Assembly: GCA_903829855.1 (NCBI GenBank)
Contig: CAIKRN010000107.1
Span: 1 to 10,530, forward strand
From: an uncultured Opitutia bacterium
Lineage (GTDB): Bacteria > Verrucomicrobiota > Verrucomicrobiia > Opitutales > UBA953
Length of the DNA: 10,530 bases
Direction: 5' to 3'
Position numbers and translations under genes: made by a program. Positions 4,920-10,530 of this stretch are shown here, one piece after another (position 1 is the stretch's first letter; the number at the start of each line of letters is the position of its first letter). The notes beneath the pieces were generated by a model. It saw nothing but the letters and a program-made list of their open reading frames with translations, searched no databases and was not told where the DNA came from.

Positions 4920-7705
4920 TGGGGCTTGGGCGGATTGGACGATGAATTGCGAAGGGTCGCAAGTTTGCTTTCTGCTGTCGCTTGGCCGGGAAGGCGCAAT
5001 TGGTTACCGGAAAGTCCTTGATTGACCGTCACGAGAATCTTGTAAGCGGCCATAGCCTCTTCCCTGTCGCCGTCTTGTTCGCAGATTTCACCCATTAAAA
5101 GGATGGAACGGGTTAACCAAAGGCGGCCTTCGGAGGATAGCTTTTCCGCGGTATCTGCAGGGGACGGACTCGTGGTACGCAGCGCGGCAAGAGGGCGAAG
5201 TAATACTTTGCGTGCTTCCAGTCGGGTGGCTTTGGCGTCGAAGGCGGCTTCGGCTTTGGCGCGCTCAATGAGGGCCAGGGACCATTTGTACCATGCTTCG
5301 ATCCGGATATCATCGGTGTCCTTGGCCCAAGCTTCCGCGACGCGTTCATAAGCGGCAGCGGCCCGGGCGGCTTTTTGCCGATCAAGCTGCCCGTTGCGGT
5401 CGCGCCGTAGTTCTGCGAGGCCAAAAATTGAGTCAGCCCGCGCCATTTCGGCTTGAGGGCGGCCCGCGTCTGTGGGCTTATCGCGAATAAGTCCATCGAG
5501 CACGAGCAGGGCTTTGTCGAACTGGCCCAGTGACCGCAGGATCTCCGCGCGGCGAAGGGAGACGCGGAAGAGCAGGGGGCTGCGGGGAAAGGTGTCCGTG
5601 AACTTCTCCAAGAGCTCGACGGCATCTTTGAGTTTCGATTCACCATCGTGCGGAGCCTGCAGCGCGGCTTGCTCCGCCGCTTCATAGAGCCCGAGTGCGG
5701 CGAATTCGGCTAGTCCGCTCTCGTTTTGAAAATCTTTGGCTAAGCCTTCAAAGCAGGCTTGGGCCTCCGCATACCGTCCATTGGCCGCGAGGTGTCTTCC
5801 TTCCACGAGGTAGGAGGCGGCGGAGGCGGGGACTTTGCCGAATTTCTTACGGAGTGCAACGAGGGCTTCAAGGCCCTTGGCTGAGCCCGTATCAAGGGAA
5901 GTTCTGGCTTTTAGTAATGCGACATGCCCGCGCAACTCCGGCGCTGCGTTGCGCAAATCCTGGGTCGCATCCGTCGGCAGGTTTTCAAGTTTTGTGGCGA
6001 TGACGTCGGCGAGCCGGGCTGCTTCGGCGTAATTTCCTTCCGCGATGGCGATCAGCGCTTTCTGCCAATCGAAGCGGAGGGAGAAGTCGATTTCGGCATT
6101 GAGGGTGAGCGGGGCGAGGCGGGAGAGTAGCTGGCCAGCTTCGCGGGCGTGATTAGCCTTCCGGGCGTCTTCGGCCAGATTCCAGATGGCGGTCCAAATC
6201 GGACGGCGTGTCTGCGTTCGGTTGGAGCGTGCGGTTTCCTCAATAACAACGGTGGTTTTAGTCCATGCGGTGATATCCTCGTTGGTTTCTAAGAGGCAGA
6301 GAATCCGTTGATGAAAGGCCGCCTCCGCAATTTTAATGTCGGCCGCATCCTTTTGAAGTGAAGCGTACGATTTTTCCGCTAAGGCAAAATCCTTGGCTAG
6401 GTAAAGGCAGTCGGCGGCGGCGATACGTAATTGGGCTCGCTCAGGTTCGACACTGCTTTCTGCCAGGGTTGTGAGATGGGTGGCGGCTAGGCGGAAGGAG
6501 CCGTCGCCCCAGGCGGCAATGGCAAGCGTGCGGACCGCTTCGCGGACCAGCGGACTCGCGGGGACGTCTTTGAGTAAATCTTCGGCGGCTTGCCGGGCTT
6601 TCTCGCGATTACCTGCAAAAAGCATCAACTGCGCGCGGGCAAGGTGAATGGAATCCAAGACTTTGAGGTCGCGTGGGCAGTAATAAGAAAGTTGCCCGAC
6701 ATTCCGTCGCACTAGGAAGTCATTTACTTCATTGGCGATGGATTTAGGATCTTCGATGCGGGTCTTGGGGTTGTCGGCATCATCTCGCGGGTCGGCGGCA
6801 GAAACAAGAGCACGTAGTGCCGTGAGACGGACAGAGGTGTTCGCTTCGTTCCTCGCTGCGTCGCGGAGTCTTTCCCGACCAGGGGAGGATTCCGCTCCGA
6901 GGATGAGGCCGGCGAGTAAGTCAGCTTCGGCCTGCCTGGCCGGCGCAAGTTGGCCGGCGGAAGCAAGCGCCTGGGCGGCACCTTTGGTGTCTTTCAAATG
7001 CGCGAGGGCAAGGGCGAGGTTGCGGGCGTAAGCAAACGCAAGCGGTGTGCCTTGGGCGGCTGAGGCTAGCTCGCGTAATGCCGTGAGGGAACGCTGGTCA
7101 ACTTTGCCCGCAACGATGGACGCACGATAGCCAAGAATCTCGATACGTTGACGTTGTTCTTCCGAAATTGCAGTGCGGCTGACCGCTTCTAAGCTGAGAT
7201 TGGCGTTAAGGTTATCTCCCGCAGCTGCAGCGAGCATCCAGCGTAAGGCGTGACCCCAGGCAATTTCTGCCGGGGGTAAAGCGGCTGGGTCGAGTTCGTT
7301 CGAGAGGGTCTTGGCAATGTCGGTATCATTTTCGAGCAAGGCCACCATCGCCTCGCGCAGGTTTTTTCGTGCGGATTTCGGCAGGAATTTCAGGGTAGCC
7401 TTGGCTTCGGCGGTACGAGTGCGTTCGATGTAGGCAGCTGACAGGCCGAGGCCGGCTTTTTCTTTATCCGTGTCGCTCAGTTTCGGGTCAGCAAGCAGTT
7501 GGCCGTAGAAAGTTGAAGCGGTCGAAGAGAGGCCGGCGGCCAAGGCTTGATCAGCCAGGCCCATTAAGGTGCGACGATCTGGTAGATCCCCCGAACGGAG
7601 CGGTGCGTTGGCTGTGATTAAATTTGGCGGTAGATCTTGGGATGAGCCGACTGCCGGCCAGAAACTGGCCAGGGCGAGGAGGGCTACCAAGGTGAACCGC
7701 GACAT
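4916..7705 (-). CDS. Large secreted TPR-repeat protein, partner of the ExbBD-like pair
   Basis: This protein of 929 residues is alanine-rich and almost wholly helical in character. It begins with an apparent Sec signal peptide: Met-Ser-Arg, then hydrophobic FTLVALLALASFWPA (4-18), and a likely cleavage site near VGSS (19-22). The mature part carries repeated TPR-like helix pairs; the clearest are about 50-120, 415-480 and 640-800, with phrases such as YAEAQACFEGLAKDF, FDKALLVLDGLI and REEAMAAYKILV. It has no recognisable enzyme motif. It probably acts as a periplasmic scaffold, as CpoB and other TPR proteins do beside TolQ-TolR, but that role is inferred from context. The ATG at 7703-7705 is preferred because it begins exactly at the signal peptide. 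A TTG at 7775-7777 would extend the frame by 24 residues, put a poor segment before the signal and overlap lysC. It ends in a 4-nt overlap with the ExbB-like gene. Confidence 0.8.
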   Translation of the reverse strand: MSRFTLVALLALASFWPAVGSSQDLPPNLITANAPLRSGDLPDRRTLMGLADQALAAGLSSTASTFYGQLLADPKLSDTDKEKAGLGLSAAYIERTRTAEAKATLKFLPKSARKNLREAMVALLENDTDIAKTLSNELDPAALPPAEIAWGHALRWMLAAAAGDNLNANLSLEAVSRTAISEEQRQRIEILGYRASIVAGKVDQRSLTALRELASAAQGTPLAFAYARNLALALAHLKDTKGAAQALASAGQLAPARQAEADLLAGLILGAESSPGRERLRDAARNEANTSVRLTALRALVSAADPRDDADNPKTRIEDPKSIANEVNDFLVRRNVGQLSYYCPRDLKVLDSIHLARAQLMLFAGNREKARQAAEDLLKDVPASPLVREAVRTLAIAAWGDGSFRLAATHLTTLAESSVEPERAQLRIAAADCLYLAKDFALAEKSYASLQKDAADIKIAEAAFHQRILCLLETNEDITAWTKTTVVIEETARSNRTQTRRPIWTAIWNLAEDARKANHAREAGQLLSRLAPLTLNAEIDFSLRFDWQKALIAIAEGNYAEAARLADVIATKLENLPTDATQDLRNAAPELRGHVALLKARTSLDTGSAKGLEALVALRKKFGKVPASAASYLVEGRHLAANGRYAEAQACFEGLAKDFQNESGLAEFAALGLYEAAEQAALQAPHDGESKLKDAVELLEKFTDTFPRSPLLFRVSLRRAEILRSLGQFDKALLVLDGLIRDKPTDAGRPQAEMARADSIFGLAELRRDRNGQLDRQKAARAAAAYERVAEAWAKDTDDIRIEAWYKWSLALIERAKAEAAFDAKATRLEARKVLLRPLAALRTTSPSPADTAEKLSSEGRLWLTRSILLMGEICEQDGDREEAMAAYKILVTVNQGLSGNQLRLPGQATAESKLATLRNSSSNPPKPQ

Positions 7706-7707
7706 TA

Positions 7708-7738
7708 GCCCGACTATGGCTGACGCGGGGCGTCGGGC
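7708..7738 (-). promoter_or_regulatory. Possible alternative hairpins in front of the TPR gene
   Basis: The 52-nt gap between lysC and the TPR gene contains a 7-bp perfect inverted repeat (7708-7714 with 7732-7738, GCCCGAC/GTCGGGC, 17-nt loop). It ends 2 nt before the ATG. A second hairpin, GACGC-GGG-GCGTC (7722-7734), uses part of the same right arm, so only one can form at a time. There is no U-run, so it is not an ordinary terminator. It could mask the start of translation, or it could be chance in G+C-rich sequence. Confidence 0.3.
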
Positions 7739-7757
7739 AAGAGGCGAGTGCCAGTCC

Positions 7758-8975
7758 TCAGGCCTTATCCAAACCAAAAGCCGTATGCACCGCCCGAACG
7801 GCCGCGTCTGCTTTGGCGGGGTCGAGGGCCACGGAGATCTTGATTTCAGAAGTCGTGATCAGCTCGCTGTTCACGCCCACCGACGACAAAGCCTTAAATA
7901 GGGTACCGGCGACCCCGGGGTGGGAAATCATACCGACGCCGACGATGGAGAGTTTGGAGATTTCGCCCGCGGAGCGGACGGATCCTGACCCCAGCTTTTT
8001 CAGGGTCTGACCAACAACGGACTCGACGCGCGAGTATTGATCGGTGGTCACCGAGAAGGTTAGGTTGGCTTTGCCGTCTTTGCCTAGGTTCTTGATGATC
8101 ATGTCGACGCTCAGGCCAGCCTCGCCGAGGTCGTCGAAGAGGGCAGAAAGGGCCTGGGGGTTATCAGGGAGGTCGTTGACCGTGACGCGAGTCTGCAGGC
8201 GGTCGAGGGCGACGCCGGCGATCACGGCGTCTTCAAGGGTTTTGTCGATGGCTTTCACGATGGTTCCGGGTTGGTCGTTAAAGGAGGAACGGACCTCGAA
8301 GGGCACGTTGTATTTCTGGGCGAACTCGACGGAGCGAGATTGCATGACCTTGGAACCGCTGGAGGCGAGTTCGAGCATCTCCTCGTAGGAGATTTCATGG
8401 AGCTTGCTGGCCGAAAGGACGATGCGCGGGTCGGCGGTGTAGACGCCGTCTACATCGGTAAAGATTTGGCAGAGGTCCGCTTTGATCGAGGCGGCTACGG
8501 CGATGGCAGTCAGATCCGAGCCTCCGCGGCCAAGGGTGGTGATTTCGCCCGCTTCGGTACAGCCTTGGAAGCCGGCCACGACGACGACTTTGCCTTCATC
8601 CAATCGCTGTAATAAGTCGCCGCCGGTGATGCGGGTGATGCGGGCGCGGGTGTGGATGTCGTCCGTGAAGATGCCGGCCTGGGCGCCCGTGCGCGATACG
8701 GCGGGTACCCCAATGGCGTGCAAGGCCATGACGGTCAGGGCGATGGTTTCCTGTTCGCCCACGGTCATCAGGACGTCCATCTCGCGTTCGTCGGGGAGCT
8801 TGGAGAGGGCTTTGGCGCGAGCGATGAGGTCATTGGTCACCCCGCTGCGGGCGGAGACCACGACTACCAGGCGGTTACCCTTGGACCACTGTTCCTTGAT
8901 TTTTGCCGCGACATTCTGAATACGGTCAACGTTGCCGACGGAAGTTCCGCCGTATTTTTGGACAATGAGGGCCAC
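7758..8975 (-). CDS. lysC: Aspartokinase (aspartate kinase) with two ACT domains
   Basis: Aspartokinase phosphorylates aspartate in the first step towards lysine, diaminopimelate, threonine, methionine and isoleucine, in the cytoplasm. The 405-residue protein has the single-function layout: an amino-acid kinase domain (about 1-245) with KYGGTSVG (7-14), VGEQET (72-77), TTLGRGGSD (146-154) and FTDVDGVYTADPR (172-184), followed by two ACT domains (about 255-325 and 340-400, the second with VNSELITTSEIKISVAL at 368-384). ACT domains normally bind lysine or threonine for feedback control; which one applies is not visible. Some relatives make a short beta subunit from an internal start near the kinase/ACT border; here the matching position (Leu247 before EDAV) is CTT, so that start is absent. 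The start is GTG at 8973-8975, six nt after the hom stop, giving the MALIVQKYGGTS N-terminus expected for the family. Confidence 0.97.
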   Translation of the reverse strand: MALIVQKYGGTSVGNVDRIQNVAAKIKEQWSKGNRLVVVVSARSGVTNDLIARAKALSKLPDEREMDVLMTVGEQETIALTVMALHAIGVPAVSRTGAQAGIFTDDIHTRARITRITGGDLLQRLDEGKVVVVAGFQGCTEAGEITTLGRGGSDLTAIAVAASIKADLCQIFTDVDGVYTADPRIVLSASKLHEISYEEMLELASSGSKVMQSRSVEFAQKYNVPFEVRSSFNDQPGTIVKAIDKTLEDAVIAGVALDRLQTRVTVNDLPDNPQALSALFDDLGEAGLSVDMIIKNLGKDGKANLTFSVTTDQYSRVESVVGQTLKKLGSGSVRSAGEISKLSIVGVGMISHPGVAGTLFKALSSVGVNSELITTSEIKISVALDPAKADAAVRAVHTAFGLDKA

Positions 8976-8981
8976 CGGAAG

Positions 8982-10313
8982 TTAGGATTCGGGAGAAAAG
9001 ATGCGGAGCACGACCGGCTCCTCGAGCACCGTCTTGAGGCGGCGCAATTCTGTCAAGACTGCGGACATCTTGCGTTCGCTGACCGGGTAGGTCGAAAGGG
9101 TGACGGTACCGCGGCCTTGGTTGGGGTGTTCGTACTGAATGACACGCGCGATCGAGACCTTATGTTTGGAGAAGATTCGGTAGATGCCTTCAGAGACGCC
9201 GGCCTTGTCGAGTAAGGACAGGCGAAGGTAGAAGGGGGAGACGATCTCGTCGAGGTCCGCCATGCGGAGGCCGCGGCCGATTTTCTCGCGCGTGTTTAGG
9301 GCGTCAGCCGAAAGGGCTTGGGGGATGGCCCCGGTGAGAGCCGCAATCGCATCGACAATATCGCCGATGACGGCGGAAGCGGTGGCGTCGCCACCTGCAC
9401 CGCGACCCGTGAGGGTGGTAGCACCGACGACATCTCCGCGGAGGGTGATACCGTTGTTGACGCCCGAGACACGAGCTAGGATATCGCGATTAGGGACGAG
9501 CGAGGGGTACACGCCGACGGTCATCCAGTTGGCCTTGAAGTCGCGGCGAATGACGGCGAGGTGCTTGAGGGCAAAGCCGAAGCGGCGGGCGAAATCAATG
9601 TCCGCTGGGCCGATCTTGCGGATGCCTTCGACGAGCGTGCGGGACGGGGGTGCCCACTTGCCGTGCGCGAGCCAGGCGAGGATGGAGGCCTTGTGGAAGG
9701 CATCGATGCCGTCGACGTCGAGCGTCGGGTCGGCTTCGGCGTAGCCAAGCTCTTGGGCTTCCTTGAGGGCGTCAGCGAACGAGAGGCCATCTTCGCCCAT
9801 GCGGGTGAGGATGTGATTACAGGTGCCGTTAAGAATGCCGACAATGAGTTCGAAGCGATTCGCGACGAGGCCTTCGCGGATGGCCTTGATGATGGGGATG
9901 CCTCCGGCGACGCTGGCTTCAAATAGGAACTGCCCACCATGCTTGCGCACGGCCTCAAAGATTTCCGGGCCGTGTTCGCAGAGGAGTGCTTTGTTGGCAG
10001 AGACGACGACTTTACCGAGGCGGAGGGCGCGCAGGGTGAGTTCGCGTGCCTTCGTGGTGCCTCCGATAAGTTCGCAGACCACGTGGACCTTGGGGTCGTC
10101 GATAATCTCGTTCGGATTCTTGGTGAGCTTGGAGGGGGCGATTTTGACCGCGCGCTTCTTTTTGAGATCACGGACGGACGCCTTACGCAGGTCGAGCTTT
10201 ACGCCGAGGCGCGATTCAAGGTCGGTTTGCTTTTCATGCAGGTGTTTCCAGACGCCTTGGCCGACGGTGCCGAAGCCGAGGATGCCGATGCCGATGGTGC
10301 GTGGGGCGGTCAT
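8982..10313 (-). CDS. hom: Homoserine dehydrogenase with C-terminal ACT domain
   Basis: This enzyme reduces aspartate semialdehyde to homoserine with NAD(P)H, feeding threonine, methionine and isoleucine synthesis. The 443-residue protein has the monofunctional three-part layout: a Rossmann domain starting with GILGFGTVGQGV (10-21) and including SANKALL (105-111, catalytic Lys108); a catalytic domain with GILNGTCNHILT (159-170) and AEADPTLDVDGIDAFHKAS (192-210), holding Asp204 and Lys208; the GRGAGGDATASAV loop (303-315); and an ACT domain from about 358 to 440, which usually mediates threonine inhibition. The ATG at 10311-10313 is 10 nt after the plsY stop. Direct pairing with lysC, with 6 nt between, puts two enzymes of the aspartate pathway under common expression. 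No aspartate-semialdehyde dehydrogenase is present in the window. Confidence 0.97.
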   Translation of the reverse strand: MTAPRTIGIGILGFGTVGQGVWKHLHEKQTDLESRLGVKLDLRKASVRDLKKKRAVKIAPSKLTKNPNEIIDDPKVHVVCELIGGTTKARELTLRALRLGKVVVSANKALLCEHGPEIFEAVRKHGGQFLFEASVAGGIPIIKAIREGLVANRFELIVGILNGTCNHILTRMGEDGLSFADALKEAQELGYAEADPTLDVDGIDAFHKASILAWLAHGKWAPPSRTLVEGIRKIGPADIDFARRFGFALKHLAVIRRDFKANWMTVGVYPSLVPNRDILARVSGVNNGITLRGDVVGATTLTGRGAGGDATASAVIGDIVDAIAALTGAIPQALSADALNTREKIGRGLRMADLDEIVSPFYLRLSLLDKAGVSEGIYRIFSKHKVSIARVIQYEHPNQGRGTVTLSTYPVSERKMSAVLTELRRLKTVLEEPVVLRIFSPES

Positions 10314-10323
10314 TGCGAAAAGG

Positions 10324-10530
10324 TTAGGCTTTTTTGACGAAACGATTTTCAGTTCCGTTTAGCAGTCGTCCGATGTTGGAACGGTGCGTCCAGAGGTTGA
10401 AGGCCGCAATGGCGGCGGCGAAAACGAATTCAGGCTGGCTGAAGCTCAGCTTTGAAAAGAGCGGGAGCAACCAGCAGCTCAGCGGAAGCGAAATCCCTAG
10501 AGCGATTGAGGCGAGGGAGACGTAGCGGGA
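10324..10530 (-). CDS. plsY: Glycerol-3-phosphate acyltransferase PlsY, C-terminal part (cut by window edge)
   Basis: PlsY transfers the acyl group from acyl-phosphate to glycerol 3-phosphate, making lysophosphatidic acid in the inner membrane; CdsA acts two steps later. The frame is open from the right edge to a TAA at 10324-10326, giving 68 residues. Near the visible beginning is RYVSLASI, the conserved third PlsY motif. Two hydrophobic segments follow, then WTHRSNIGRLLNGTEN, the strongly conserved C-terminal pattern (RHRxNIxRLLxGTE in relatives), and a short basic tail FVKKA. No start codon is inside the window. It is the first visible gene of the operon, and the promoter must lie further right. 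Confidence 0.9.
   Translation of the reverse strand, partial: SRYVSLASIALGISLPLSCWLLPLFSKLSFSQPEFVFAAAIAAFNLWTHRSNIGRLLNGTENRFVKKA

Larger units (their letters stand above)
1264..10530 (-). other. Probable nine-gene operon plsY-hom-lysC-TPR-ExbB-ExbD-uppS-cdsA-miaA
   Basis: Nine genes run in one direction with gaps of 10, 6 and 52 nt, a 4-nt overlap, and then 1 nt, 45 nt, a 4-nt overlap and a 1-nt overlap. I see no hairpin with a U-run between any of them. Co-transcription is therefore likely but inferred. An internal promoter is possible in the 52-nt gap before the TPR gene or the 45-nt gap before uppS, but I cannot identify convincing boxes in either. Confidence 0.6.

Noticed and set aside
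7706..7777. TTG-initiated extension of the TPR protein
   Set aside because: It would overlap lysC by 20 nt and bury the signal peptide 24 residues inside the protein; the ATG at 7703-7705 starts right at the signal peptide.
7758..8235. Internal start giving a separate aspartokinase beta subunit
   Set aside because: Known beta subunits start near the kinase/ACT border, but the matching codon here is CTT, and I see no ATG or GTG with a ribosome site at that point.

Overview
The window reads as a densely packed bacterial chromosome segment in which every convincing gene lies on the minus strand. The organism is probably a member of the Verrucomicrobiota or a related PVC-group lineage. That is an inference from four things: the moderately high G+C content, the absence of Shine-Dalgarno sequences at the visible starts, a CdsA signature that departs from the enterobacterial form, and a TPR/ExbB/ExbD module among housekeeping genes. 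A 16S or phylogenomic check would be needed to settle it.

Layout, from the right edge leftwards (the direction of transcription): the C-terminus of plsY (cut by the window edge), hom (homoserine dehydrogenase), lysC (aspartokinase), a large secreted TPR protein, an ExbB/TolQ-like protein, an ExbD/TolR-like protein, uppS, cdsA and miaA. These nine genes are separated by at most 52 nt, four junctions overlap or nearly overlap (ATGA, TGATG or 1-nt gaps), and I see no strong terminator between them, so they look like one long operon. Left of a 127-nt gap is an AhpC/TSA peroxiredoxin gene with a textbook intrinsic terminator. After that comes the N-terminal third or less of aconitase (acnA), which runs off the left edge.

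The operon mixes envelope and precursor functions. PlsY and CdsA belong to phospholipid synthesis. UppS makes the C55 lipid carrier for peptidoglycan. LysC and Hom draw on aspartate for lysine/diaminopimelate, threonine and methionine. MiaA, like UppS, uses an isoprenoid diphosphate. The TPR-ExbB-ExbD triad in the middle is the most interesting part. It has the architecture of a Tol/Exb inner-membrane motor with a periplasmic TPR partner, but the residues that normally carry protons are replaced: the ExbD transmembrane Asp by Leu, and both conserved ExbB Thr by Ala. This suggests a diverged, possibly motor-dead or differently powered, envelope complex.

I found no tRNA, rRNA, CRISPR array, insertion sequence or phage gene, and no credible plus-strand gene.
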